Source: Bradyrhizobium embrapense
GTDB taxonomy: Bacteria; Pseudomonadota; Alphaproteobacteria; Rhizobiales; Xanthobacteraceae
Length of the DNA stretch: 64,000 nt
NCBI RefSeq assembly: GCF_001189235.2
Contig: NZ_LFIP02000010.1
Coordinates: 1-64,000 of the forward strand
Direction: 5' to 3'
Position numbers and translations under genes: made by a program. The notes below the pieces were generated by a model, which searched no databases, was not told the origin of the DNA, and was given only the letters and a program-made list of their open reading frames with translations. Positions 35,620 through 43,874 of the stretch are shown piece by piece. The first letter of the stretch is position 1. Every line of letters begins with the position of its first letter.

Positions 35620-37017
35620 ATGCCAGTGACCCGCCGCGATTTCCTGTCGGCGTCTGCAGCTCTCGCGCTGGCGCCCGCGCTCGGCGGGCGAGTTGTCGCC
35701 GCGCCGCTGCCGCGCGAGGCCGACATCGTCGTGATCGGCGCGGGGGCCGCGGGCATCGCCGCGGCGCGGCGGATCGCCGCCGCGAACCGCAAGGTGATCG
35801 TGGTGGAGGCGTCCGGCCAGGTCGGCGGGCGCTGCCAGACCGATGCAACGACCTTCGACGTGCCGTTCGACCGGGGGGCGCGCTGGATGCACAATCCCGA
35901 AACCAATCCGATGATCCGCCTGGCGCGCTCGGCGGGCCTCGACATCGTCACGGCGCCCGCCGGCCAGAAGATTCGCATCGGCCGTCGTTACGCTCGCCCC
36001 GGCGAGACCGAGGAGTTTCTGGCGGCGCTGGTGCGTGCCAATCGCGCCATCGACGACGCCTCGCGCAAGGGCGATATCGCCTGCGCTGCTGCCATGCCGA
36101 AGGATCTCGGCGATTGGGCCGGCACCGCTGAATTCCTGCTCGGCGCCAATTTCAGCGGCAAGGATCTGAAGGACCTCTCGGCCGTCGACAAGGTGCGAGC
36201 GCAGGATCGCAACACCGCGATCGCCTGCCGGCAGGGGCTCGGGGCCTTGATCGCAAAGCTCGGTGAGGGGCTGCCGCTCGTGCTGTCGACACCGGCGCAG
36301 CGCATCCTGTGGAGCAATCGCGACGTGACGGTCGAGACGGCATCCGGCAAGATTGTCGCGCGCGCGGCCATCGTCACGGTGTCGAGCAACGTGCTGGCGA
36401 GCGGCAATATCAAGTTTGCACCGGAGCTGCCGAAGCGCGCGCTCGACGCGGCCGCCAAGCTGACCCTCGGCAGCTACGACCGCATCGCGTTGCAGATCCC
36501 CGGCAATCCGCTCGGGCTGTCGCGCGATGACGTCATCGTCGAGCAGAGCAATTCGACCAGGACGGCTTTGTTCTACGGCAATATCGCGGGCTCCTCGTTG
36601 TGCACCATCGACGTCGCAGGCTCGTTCGGCCGCGACCTGTCTGTACAGGGCGAGAAGGCGATGACAGCTTTCGCAGTGGAGTGGCTGAGCAAGCTCTATG
36701 GCAGCGAGGCCGGCGCCGCCGTGAAGAAGACCAGCGCGACGCGCTGGAATGCGCAGCCCTTCATCCTCGGCGCGATGTCGGCGGCGGCGCCCGGCGCGCA
36801 ATTCTCGCGCCGGATCCTGTCCGAGCCGATCGGCGCGATGTATCTCGCCGGCGAGGCCACGCATGAGACGCTATGGGGCACGGTCGACGGCGCCTGGGAG
36901 AGCGGCGAGCGCGCCGCCGACGCCGCGCTGCGCCGGATCGGAGGGGTGAAGGAGACGACGCCGGAACCTGCAGCGCCCGCCGCAAAACACAAGCGCCGCG
37001 CTCTGCCGGGCCGATGA
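35620..37017 (+). CDS. Tat-exported FAD-dependent amine oxidase family protein
   Basis: A 465-residue flavoprotein of the monoamine oxidase/polyamine oxidase superfamily. It begins with a twin-arginine signal (VTRRDFLSASAALALAPALG), then the FAD-binding Rossmann motif VVIGAGAAGIAAARR, and VGGRCQTD and DRGARWMHN of the amine-oxidase fold; near the C-terminus MYLAGEATHETLWGTVDGAW is the second FAD motif. A periplasmic location is predicted. The last 30 residues are a low-complexity Pro/Ala/Lys tail. Substrate unknown. Confidence 0.87.
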   Translation: MPVTRRDFLSASAALALAPALGGRVVAAPLPREADIVVIGAGAAGIAAARRIAAANRKVIVVEASGQVGGRCQTDATTFDVPFDRGARWMHNPETNPMIRLARSAGLDIVTAPAGQKIRIGRRYARPGETEEFLAALVRANRAIDDASRKGDIACAAAMPKDLGDWAGTAEFLLGANFSGKDLKDLSAVDKVRAQDRNTAIACRQGLGALIAKLGEGLPLVLSTPAQRILWSNRDVTVETASGKIVARAAIVTVSSNVLASGNIKFAPELPKRALDAAAKLTLGSYDRIALQIPGNPLGLSRDDVIVEQSNSTRTALFYGNIAGSSLCTIDVAGSFGRDLSVQGEKAMTAFAVEWLSKLYGSEAGAAVKKTSATRWNAQPFILGAMSAAAPGAQFSRRILSEPIGAMYLAGEATHETLWGTVDGAWESGERAADAALRRIGGVKETTPEPAAPAAKHKRRALPGR

Positions 37018-37080
37018 ATTGACGGTGGGGTGAGATCGGGTAGCGCTGCTCGATATGCGACCAGAACGCTGCCGCATAAC

Positions 37081-37211
37081 AGCTGTCGTCGCGGCGAAAG
37101 CCGGGACCGATCACCCACAGGGGCGTGTCGCAGGAGTGAGCTGTGGCGCCGCGTCGTGCAGCAATCAGGGCCTGTGGTTATGGGCCGCGCTTCGCTTGCC
37201 CGGGACGACAG
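37081..37211. repeat. Degenerate palindromic repeat between oxidase and MBL genes
   Basis: Outer arms CTGTCGTC (37081-37088) and GACGACAG (37204-37211). The inner sequences GGCGAAAGCCGGGACC on the left and GCTTGCCCGGGACGAC on the right are typical of a rhizobial repeat whose ends read GTCGTCCCGGCGAAAGCCGG. The 231-base gap contains no supported gene. Confidence 0.6.
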
Positions 37212-37248
37212 CGGGTTTGTTGCACGATCTTGGAGTCGCACATCCGCC

Positions 37249-38193
37249 TCACACGGGCAGCTTCAGTTCCATCAGATCCTTGGCCACCACGATCCGGCCC
37301 TTGAAATTGGTCTTCACGTCCCGCGTCCAGTCGTCGTCGGTAACATCAGGGTCGTCGCCGGGAACGAAGTGGCTCAGCACCAGCGTCTTGACGCCCGCGG
37401 CGGCTGCGATGCGGCCGACATCTTCCGTCGATGTGTGGCTGTCGAGCAGGTGCTTCTTCAGCGTCGCGCCGTTCCTGGTCTTCGCCACCAGCCGATCGAC
37501 CGCCGGAATGTACAGGCACTCGTGCACAAGCACGTCGGCACCCCTGGCGAACTCGGCGAGCTTCGGATTGTAGGCGGTGTCGCTGGAGAACACGATCACA
37601 CCGTCCGCCGTCTCGAACTTGTAGGCGAAATTGTCGACGATGGGCGGATGTGGCGTGCGGAACGCGGTGACGGTGACGTCAGGCGTCTTCAGCACCACAC
37701 CGTCGTCGGTGATGTCCTTGGCGATCAGCAGCTCGCGCGGATCGGGCCGGCCTTCATCCGCGATCCGGGTCTCGACGTCGAACTTGTTCAGCTCCCAATA
37801 TTCCTTGGTCATCGCCTCGATGCCCTTGGGGCCGAACGAATGGACCGGCGTCGAGAGGCCGGCCGCCCAGCCGTTGTAGAACAGATTGCCGTATTCCAGA
37901 TTGTGATCGGAATGGTGGTGGCTGATGAAGATGTATTTCACGGACGGGATCGGCACGCCGGCATTGACCAGCTGGCGGCTGACGCCCATGCCGCAATCGA
38001 TCACGAACGGCGTGTCGTTGACGACGACGAGATTGGCGGGATTGGAGGCGCCGATGCCGACCCGCGGTCCGCCCTTGGTGCCGAGGAACACGATGCGTGT
38101 GCGCGGCTTTGTGCCTTGGGCGTGCACGCCGGGGGCCGCGAGCAGGGCAGCGCTGCCGAGCGCCAGTTTCAATGCATTGCGGCGATCGATCAT
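37249..38193 (-). CDS. Exported metallo-beta-lactamase-fold hydrolase (RNase Z-like)
   Basis: A 314-residue protein with a Tat-like signal (MIDRRNALKLALGSAALLAA, cleavage after VHA). The metal-binding motif is FISHHHSDHNLE; further ligands are in VFSSDTAYNP and LVLSHFVPGDDP. The arrangement is that of RNase Z-like or arylsulfatase-like MBL enzymes, but export makes an RNA substrate unlikely. GGGAGGA precedes the ATG. It is 35 bases downstream of a TSUP transporter gene and probably co-transcribed with it. Confidence 0.84.
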   Translation of the reverse strand: MIDRRNALKLALGSAALLAAPGVHAQGTKPRTRIVFLGTKGGPRVGIGASNPANLVVVNDTPFVIDCGMGVSRQLVNAGVPIPSVKYIFISHHHSDHNLEYGNLFYNGWAAGLSTPVHSFGPKGIEAMTKEYWELNKFDVETRIADEGRPDPRELLIAKDITDDGVVLKTPDVTVTAFRTPHPPIVDNFAYKFETADGVIVFSSDTAYNPKLAEFARGADVLVHECLYIPAVDRLVAKTRNGATLKKHLLDSHTSTEDVGRIAAAAGVKTLVLSHFVPGDDPDVTDDDWTRDVKTNFKGRIVVAKDLMELKLPV

Positions 38194-38228
38194 GGTCTTC
38201 CTCCCTTGGCTTTATTCCGAACGCGACC

Positions 38229-39005
38229 CTAACCGCCGCGCAAAATGCCATCAAGCGCAGGCAGGCCGACGATGACCGCGGCTGCTATCAGCGCGTAGCA
38301 GATCGCGCGAAACATCTGCTCGCTTGCCTTGCCGAACAGCGCGGCGCCGAACCAGACGCCGATGCCGTAGACCGGACCTACGATCAGCGAGAACTTGACC
38401 GATTCGATCGTGATCAGTCCGGTGAACCAGTAGCTGGCCAGCGAAAAGAAATCCGAGGCGCCGAAGAACAGCACGATGTTGGCGCGCGAGATCACCGACG
38501 AGATCGGGCGCCCCAGCCAGTAGGCCACGATCGGCGGCCCGCCGGTCTGTGCGAGGCCGCTGCAGAAGCCGGACAGGCCGCCGACGCCGATCGAGAGCGC
38601 GGGGTGATCCTTGCCGTGGTAGCGCCAGCCGGACAGCAGCAGCGCGAGCAGCGCCGCGACGAAGCAGGAGATGATCCAGCGCGTCGTCACCGGCTCGAGC
38701 ACGGTCAGGAAATAAGTGCCGACGGGAACGCCGACCAGCGCGCCTGCGACCATCACCGCGGTGGCCTTGCGGTCGGCGTGGGTCCAGGCGTTCGGCAGCA
38801 GCGGCGCCGCGGCGACGAAATCGATGATCAGCAGCAGCGCGGCCACCAGCCGCGGCGCCGCCACGCTGCTCGCGAGCGGCATGAAGATCAGCGCCGAACC
38901 GAACCCGGAGAAGCCGCGCGCCGTGCCCGACACGAACGCGATCGCGCAGATCGCAAGCGCGATGTTGGTGGAGATGTCGGAGGGGATCAGGGAGAGAGAG
39001 GTCAT
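38229..39005 (-). CDS. TSUP (TauE/SafE) family anion transporter
   Basis: A 258-residue membrane protein with about eight helices. FVSGTARGFSGFGSALIFMP and its second-half counterpart GGLSGFCSGLAQTGGPPIVA are the duplicated family motifs. TSUP proteins move sulfite, sulfoacetate and other organosulfur or carboxylate anions. It lies upstream of the exported MBL-fold hydrolase in the same direction, so transport of that enzyme's product is possible. Confidence 0.88.
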   Translation of the reverse strand: MTSLSLIPSDISTNIALAICAIAFVSGTARGFSGFGSALIFMPLASSVAAPRLVAALLLIIDFVAAAPLLPNAWTHADRKATAVMVAGALVGVPVGTYFLTVLEPVTTRWIISCFVAALLALLLSGWRYHGKDHPALSIGVGGLSGFCSGLAQTGGPPIVAYWLGRPISSVISRANIVLFFGASDFFSLASYWFTGLITIESVKFSLIVGPVYGIGVWFGAALFGKASEQMFRAICYALIAAAVIVGLPALDGILRGG

Positions 39006-39052
39006 GAGTGAGCGAAGAGAGCCTCAAACGCGAGCGCCATGTTATCAACCCC

Positions 39053-39158
39053 CGTCATCCTGAGGTGCGAGCGCAGCGAGCCTCGAAGGATGCACGGCCA
39101 CCGACGGGGCCATCGACCCTTCGAGGGCCGCTGAAGAAGCGGCCACCTCAGGGTGACG
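39053..39158. repeat. 106-bp palindromic repeat (CGTCATCCTGAGGTG family)
   Basis: Outer arms CGTCATCCTGAGGTG (39053-39067) and CACCTCAGGGTGACG (39144-39158) pair with one G-T type mismatch. Internal sub-palindromes include CCTTCGAGGG and a GGCCGCT/AGCGGCC hairpin. Elements with these ends are frequent in Bradyrhizobium and other rhizobia. It separates the TSUP gene from pheT. Confidence 0.8.
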
Positions 39159-39209
39159 GTGATGGGTTTGAGTCCGCGGCCCTGCAGCTATGCGGCACCC
39201 CAGCCCGCC

Positions 39210-41618
39210 TCACGCCCGCAGCGTGCCGCCGGTCTTCTTGGTCACCTCGGCGACGACCTTGGCGGCGACCGCGTCGATCTCCTGGTCGGTCATCGTCTTC
39301 TCGCGCGGCTGGATCGTCACCGCGATCGCGATCGACTTCTTGTCGGGATCGATGCCCTTGCCTTCGTAGACGTCGAACACGCTCACATCAGTGATCAGCT
39401 TCTTGTCGACGTTCTGTGCGGCGCGGACGATATCGCCGGCCTTGACGCCGCGGTCGACGATGAAGGCGAAGTCGCGCGACACCGGCTGGAACGCGGAGAG
39501 CTCAAGCACCGGTTTGGCGCGCGTCGCCCTCTGCTTGCCTTGCGGGATGCGCTCGAGGATCACCTCGAACACGAGCATCGGACCGTCTGCGCCGAGCGCC
39601 TCGGCCGTCCGCGGATGCAATTCGCCGAAATAGCCGAGCACGTTTTGCGGGCCGATCTGGATGGTGCCGGAACGTCCCGGATGCAGCCAGGCGGGACCGC
39701 CGGGCACGATCTGCAGCGCCTGCATCGGCGCGCCGGCTGCCGCCAGCACCGCGAAAGCGTCGGCCTTGGCATCCATCGCATCGGCTGCGGCCGTGCCGGT
39801 CCAGTGCCGTCCGATCCCTTTCGACGAGGCGTAGCCGTGGCGCACGCCGGAGGCGGCCATGAGCTGGTCTTCCGGGCGGTCGCCGCGGAACACCTGGCCG
39901 ACCTCGAACAGCGCCACGTCAGGATAGCCGCGGTTGATGTTGGCCTGAACCGCCGCGACGAGGCCGGGCAGCAGGCTCGGCCGCATGTCGGAGAGATCGG
40001 CCGCGATCGGGTTGGCGAGCACGAGCTCACTCTGGCCGCCGCCGAACAGTTTTGCCGCATCATTGGTGATGAACGACCAGGTCACGGCTTCCACCATGCC
40101 GCGGACGCCGAGCGCGCGCTTGGCGCGTCGGGTGCGCTGCTGCATCGGCGTCAGCACCGGCTTGCGCGGCTCCTCGCCACGCTCGAACGCCGTCATCGGC
40201 ACCTTGTCGACGCCGACGATGCGCACGATTTCCTCGACGATGTCGGCCTTGCCCTGCACGTCGGTGCGCCAGGACGGGATCGCGATCTTCACGACGGGCC
40301 CGTTGCCGGCCAGCATGAAGCCGAGCCGGGTGAGGATCAGCTTGACCTCGACCAACGGCACCTCGATGCCGGCGAGCCGCTTGACCTCGCTGAGCGGGAA
40401 GTCGATCACGCGGTCTTCGCCGAACTGCTTGCCGACCACGACGTTCTCGGACGGCGTGCCGCCGCACAGCTCCAGCACCAGTCTGGTGGCGAGCTCGAGC
40501 CCGGGCACCATGAAGGCCGGATCGACGCCGCGCTCGAAGCGGTAGCGCGCATCCGAATTGATGCCGAGCTTGCGGCCGGTCTGCGCGATGTTGATCTCGT
40601 TCCACAACGCCGATTCGATCAGCACATCGGTGGTGTTGTCGTCGCAGCCCGAGGCTTCGCCGCCCATGATGCCGGCGAGCGACTCGACGCCATGCTCGTC
40701 GGCGATCACGCAAGTCTTGCTGTCGAGCGTGTAGGTGCGGCCGTCGAGCGCGAGCAGTGTCTCGCCATCTTTCGCGCGGCGTACGGTGAGGTTGCCCTGC
40801 ACCTTCTTGGCGTCGAACACGTGCAACGGACGGGCGCGGTCGTAGGTCATGAAGTTGGTGATGTCGACCAGCGCGTTGATCGGGCGCAGGCCGATCGAGG
40901 TCAGCCGCTTCTGCAGCCATTCCGGCGACGGACCGTTCTTCACCCCGCGCACCAGCCGCAGCGCGAAGCCCGGACACAGCGCTGCGTCTTCCACCTTGAC
41001 CTGAACCGGGCAGGGGAATTCGCCCTTGATCGGCCTGATGCCGGAATCCTTGAACTTGCCCATGTCGGCGGCGGCGAGATCGCGCGCGATGCCGTGCACG
41101 CCGGTGCAGTCCTGCCGGTTCGGCGTCAGATTGATCTCGATGACGGGATCGCCGAGCGCGGCCCATTCGGCATAGCCCTTGCCGATCGGCGCGTCCGCTG
41201 GCAGCTCCATGATGCCGTCGTGGTCTTCCGAGATCTGCAATTCGGCCGCCGAGCACAGCATGCCGCGGCTCTCGACGCCGCGAATGGTGCCGACACCGAG
41301 CGTGATGTCCTTGCCGGGGATGTAAGTGCCGGGCGGCGAGAACACGCTGATCAGTCCCGCACGCGCATTCGGCGCACCGCACACCACCTGCACCGGCGCG
41401 CCGCCGTCGCCGGTGTCGACCATGCACACGCGCAGCCGGTCGGCATTCGGATGCTGCTCGGCCGAGATCACGCGTGCGATGGTGAATGGGGCGAGCTGTT
41501 TCGCCTTGTCCTCGATGTTCTCGACCTCGAGACCGATCATGGTGAGCTTGTCGGCGAGCTTGTCGAGCGGCTCGTCGGTCTCGAGATGTTCCTTCAGCCA
41601 GGAGAGGGTGAACTTCAC
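39210..41618 (-). CDS. pheT: Phenylalanine-tRNA ligase beta subunit
   Basis: Large subunit of the alpha2-beta2 synthetase; binds tRNA-Phe and edits mischarged Tyr. The 802-residue protein has the N-terminal tRNA-binding (OB) domain (LAPFTIARVISAEQHPNADR), the B3/B4 editing region (GMLCSAAELQISEDHDGIME upstream of it), B5, and the FDX-ACB anticodon domain at the C-terminus (DFAFIVDRGVKAGDIVRAA). It starts with GTG at 41618, overlapping the stop of the DUF559 gene by four bases (GTGA). In related genomes it normally follows pheS directly. Confidence 0.96.
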   Translation of the reverse strand: MKFTLSWLKEHLETDEPLDKLADKLTMIGLEVENIEDKAKQLAPFTIARVISAEQHPNADRLRVCMVDTGDGGAPVQVVCGAPNARAGLISVFSPPGTYIPGKDITLGVGTIRGVESRGMLCSAAELQISEDHDGIMELPADAPIGKGYAEWAALGDPVIEINLTPNRQDCTGVHGIARDLAAADMGKFKDSGIRPIKGEFPCPVQVKVEDAALCPGFALRLVRGVKNGPSPEWLQKRLTSIGLRPINALVDITNFMTYDRARPLHVFDAKKVQGNLTVRRAKDGETLLALDGRTYTLDSKTCVIADEHGVESLAGIMGGEASGCDDNTTDVLIESALWNEINIAQTGRKLGINSDARYRFERGVDPAFMVPGLELATRLVLELCGGTPSENVVVGKQFGEDRVIDFPLSEVKRLAGIEVPLVEVKLILTRLGFMLAGNGPVVKIAIPSWRTDVQGKADIVEEIVRIVGVDKVPMTAFERGEEPRKPVLTPMQQRTRRAKRALGVRGMVEAVTWSFITNDAAKLFGGGQSELVLANPIAADLSDMRPSLLPGLVAAVQANINRGYPDVALFEVGQVFRGDRPEDQLMAASGVRHGYASSKGIGRHWTGTAAADAMDAKADAFAVLAAAGAPMQALQIVPGGPAWLHPGRSGTIQIGPQNVLGYFGELHPRTAEALGADGPMLVFEVILERIPQGKQRATRAKPVLELSAFQPVSRDFAFIVDRGVKAGDIVRAAQNVDKKLITDVSVFDVYEGKGIDPDKKSIAIAVTIQPREKTMTDQEIDAVAAKVVAEVTKKTGGTLRA

Positions 41619-42085
41619 GGCTGCATGCCTCGGTTCTTGTTGGTGGTTACTGATTGATCTTGATCGGTGTTTCCGTTCCCTCCCCCCTTGTGGGGGAGGG
41701 TCAGGGAGGGGGGTGAGCCGCTTGCTCCGACCCTGGTCGCCTCGCGGATCGCTTCTACGACTCCTTCCAGATTCGACGTCACTTGTTCATTGGTGAAGCG
41801 AAGAACCCGGAAGCCCTCAGAGATAAAGAAAGCATCGCGACGTTCGTCCGCCTTCTGACGCTCCTCGAAATCATGCGAGTCGCCATCGAGCTCGATGATC
41901 AGATTTGCGGAGAAGCAAACGAAGTCGACGACGTAATTCTTGATCGGCGTTTGACGACGAAATCCGACCCCGTCCATTCGATTGGCCTTCAGGTGGCGCC
42001 ACAGCAGCGTTTCGGCGCGCGTCATCGCTTGGCGAAGCTGCTTCGCTCTGTTGCGCTGACGTTCGCTGACGACTGCGTGCGGCAT
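41615..42085 (-). CDS. DUF559 (Vsr-like/PD-(D/E)xK) endonuclease-family protein
   Basis: A 156-residue protein, of which residues 1-120 are the DUF559 domain: an N-terminal helix LRQAMTRAETLLWRHLKA, GFRRQTPIKNYVVDFVCF, then the core IIELDGDSHDF and RRDAFFISEGFRVLRFTN. D54, E65, D67 and H71 are candidate catalytic residues by comparison with Vsr-type nucleases; activity is not demonstrated for the family. The remaining 36 residues (from SGSPPSLTLPHKGGGNG) are encoded by an intergenic repeat arm and adjacent leader DNA, hence probably not functional. A GGAGGGGGG tract inside the upstream repeat arm acts as ribosome-binding site. The gene separates pheS from pheT. Confidence 0.87.
   Translation of the reverse strand: MPHAVVSERQRNRAKQLRQAMTRAETLLWRHLKANRMDGVGFRRQTPIKNYVVDFVCFSANLIIELDGDSHDFEERQKADERRDAFFISEGFRVLRFTNEQVTSNLEGVVEAIREATRVGASGSPPSLTLPHKGGGNGNTDQDQSVTTNKNRGMQP
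41672..41714. repeat. Left arm of a 43-bp perfect inverted repeat bounding the DUF559 gene
   Basis: Identical to the reverse complement of 42094-42136 over 43 bases. The arm itself contains a hairpin (CCCTCCCCC / GGGGGAGGG around TTGT-type loop) and a second GGGAGGG tract. It lies inside the DUF559 reading frame and encodes the PPSLTLPHKGGG peptide, a translated repeat seen in many unrelated rhizobial proteins. Confidence 0.93.
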
Positions 42086-42093
42086 CCTGGGCT

Positions 42094-42136
42094 ACCCCCC
42101 TCCCTGACCCTCCCCCACAAGGGGGGAGGGAACGGA
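42094..42136. repeat. Right arm of the 43-bp inverted repeat
   Basis: Mirror copy of 41672-41714. It ends 9 bases before the DUF559 ATG (on the minus strand) and presents GGGAGGGGGG as the Shine-Dalgarno region. It lies between pheS (stop at 42172) and the nuclease gene. Confidence 0.93.
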
Positions 42137-42171
42137 GAGAGACCGGATGCGATTATGGTTGAGAACGAGCC

Positions 42172-43254
42172 TCACGAACTCAATCCCCCCGCGATGGTCG
42201 GGATGTCGAGCGGCTTGAAGCCGTAGTGGCTGAGCCAGCGGATGTCGTTCTCGAACAGCTGGCGCAGATCGGCGATGCCGTATTTCAGCATCGCGATGCG
42301 GTCGATGCCCATGCCCCAGGCAAAACCCTGGTAGACGTCAGGATCGATGCCGCAGGCGCGCAGCACGTTCGGGTGCACCATGCCGCAGCCGAGGATCTCC
42401 ATCCAGTCCTCGCCCTCGCCGAAGCGGATCTCGCCCTTGTCGCGGCGGCACTGGATGTCGACCTCGAGCGACGGCTCGGTGAACGGGAAGAACGACGGCC
42501 GAAACCGCATGTTGATGTGGTCGACCTCGAAGAACGCTTTGCAGAACTCGTGCAGGATCCATTTCAGGTGGCCGAGATGCGAGCCCTTGTCGATCACGAG
42601 GCCTTCGACCTGGTGGAATTGCGGCGTGTGCGTCGCATCCGAGTCGATGCGATAGGTGCGGCCCGGGCAGATCACGCGGATCGGCGGCTTCTGGCTCAGC
42701 ATCGTGCGCACCTGCACCGGCGAGGTGTGGGTCCGCAGCAGCATGCGCGAGCCGTCTTCCTTCGGCCTGAAGAAGAAGGTGTCGTGCATCTCGCGCGCCG
42801 GGTGGCCTTTGGGGAAGTTCAGCTTGGTGAAATTGTAATCGTCGGTCTCGATGTCGGGACCTTCGGCGACCGCAAAGCCCATGTCGGCGAAGATCGTGGT
42901 GAGCTCGTCCCACACCTGGCTCAGCGGATGGATGCGGCCGGTCTCCGCCGGCGCATCGCGCAGCGGCAACGTGACGTCGATGGTCTCGGCGGCAAGGCGG
43001 GCATCGAGCGCAGCCGCCTTCAGCACGTCGCGCCTGGCCGCGAGCGCTTGCGTCACCGCATCCTTGGCGAGGTTGATCTTCGCGCCTTCTGTCTTGCGTT
43101 CCTCCGGCGACATCTTGCCGAGGGTGGCGAGCAAGGCCGAGATCGAGCCCTTTTTGCCGAGTGCTGCGACGCGCACCGCCTCGAGGGCGGCCTCGTCAGC
43201 GGCCGAGGCGATCTGGTCGAGGATGGATGTTTCGAGCGTTGCGAGGTCGGACAC
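42172..43254 (-). CDS. pheS: Phenylalanine-tRNA ligase alpha subunit
   Basis: Catalytic subunit charging tRNA-Phe. The 360-residue protein has an N-terminal coiled coil, class II motif 1/2 (HDTFFFRPKEDGSRMLLRTHT region), FRPSFFPFTEPSLEVD for phenylalanine binding, and motif 3 GFAWGMGIDRIAMLKYGI. The GTG at 43254 gives the family N-terminus MSDLATLE and has AGGAA 8 bases upstream; longer in-frame starts do not match the family. It is separated from pheT by the inserted DUF559 unit. Confidence 0.95.
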   Translation of the reverse strand: MSDLATLETSILDQIASAADEAALEAVRVAALGKKGSISALLATLGKMSPEERKTEGAKINLAKDAVTQALAARRDVLKAAALDARLAAETIDVTLPLRDAPAETGRIHPLSQVWDELTTIFADMGFAVAEGPDIETDDYNFTKLNFPKGHPAREMHDTFFFRPKEDGSRMLLRTHTSPVQVRTMLSQKPPIRVICPGRTYRIDSDATHTPQFHQVEGLVIDKGSHLGHLKWILHEFCKAFFEVDHINMRFRPSFFPFTEPSLEVDIQCRRDKGEIRFGEGEDWMEILGCGMVHPNVLRACGIDPDVYQGFAWGMGIDRIAMLKYGIADLRQLFENDIRWLSHYGFKPLDIPTIAGGLSS

Positions 43255-43272
43255 GGTCAATTCCTGCGCTGA

Positions 43273-43310
43273 GCATGATCCGGCGGGAAGAGCCGGCTTC
43301 CGAACCATGC
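43273..43310. repeat. Degenerate GCATGATC-family palindromic repeat
   Basis: Starts GCATGATCCGGCGGGAAG and ends CTTCCGAACCATGC; same family as 14267-14313 but with mismatches and a shorter centre. It lies directly upstream of pheS. Confidence 0.6.
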
Positions 43311-43448
43311 GCCAAAATTCGGCTGGGTTGTCGCCGCCCGAAGGCCGTAACGTCAAGCAAAAAGCCGGTCATTCGGGCTCGTGGCCGGCGGCATTGAACT
43401 TCGCGCGGAGGCCGCGCTACCCAAGGGGAGTGCAAGGAGACCCACACG

Positions 43449-43859
43449 ATGTTGCTGCGATCTTGCCTGGCCGTGCCGGCGGTCCTGTTCATGCTGGTCC
43501 CGGCGCATGCCGCGACCGAGGAATGTCCTGCCAAATCGACCCAGATGGACGACATCATCGCGGTGCTGGAGAAGGCGCCGAGCTGCAACCGCGCGATGAA
43601 GATCTTCGAGGCGTGCGAATACGGCGCCAGCGGCGACGTCCAGTTCGGTGCCGTGGTCGAGAAGAAATGCGAGGCGGACTTCCTGTCCGGCCTCAAGGGC
43701 GGGCCGAAACGGACGTACCAGCACGAGATGCAGGTCTGCGACCGCAAGTACCGGAATGAATCCGGCACCATGTACATCTCGTTTACGGCGTTCTGCCGGG
43801 CGCAGGTCGCCCAGCGCTATTCGCAGAAGGCGCTGAAAGCGGGCGCCAGCGCGCGCTAG
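43449..43859 (+). CDS. Small exported protein with six cysteines, function unknown
   Basis: A 136-residue protein, not recognised as a named family. It has a Sec signal (MLLRSCLAVPAVLFMLVPAH, cleavage after AHA) and a mature part with Cys at 26, 46, 56, 74, 97 and 116, enough for three disulfides, in a mostly helical sequence (MDDIIAVLEKAPSCNRAMK). AAGGAGA is well placed before the ATG. It is the only plus-strand gene in this stretch, sitting between rplT and pheS, both on the minus strand. Confidence 0.75.
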   Translation: MLLRSCLAVPAVLFMLVPAHAATEECPAKSTQMDDIIAVLEKAPSCNRAMKIFEACEYGASGDVQFGAVVEKKCEADFLSGLKGGPKRTYQHEMQVCDRKYRNESGTMYISFTAFCRAQVAQRYSQKALKAGASAR

Positions 43860-43874
43860 GATCGCCCGCCAGGA

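Noticed and set aside
39153..41657. 834-codon plus-strand frame antisense to pheT
   Set aside because: Its sequence is low in family resemblance and mirrors pheT codons. pheT itself is unmistakable.
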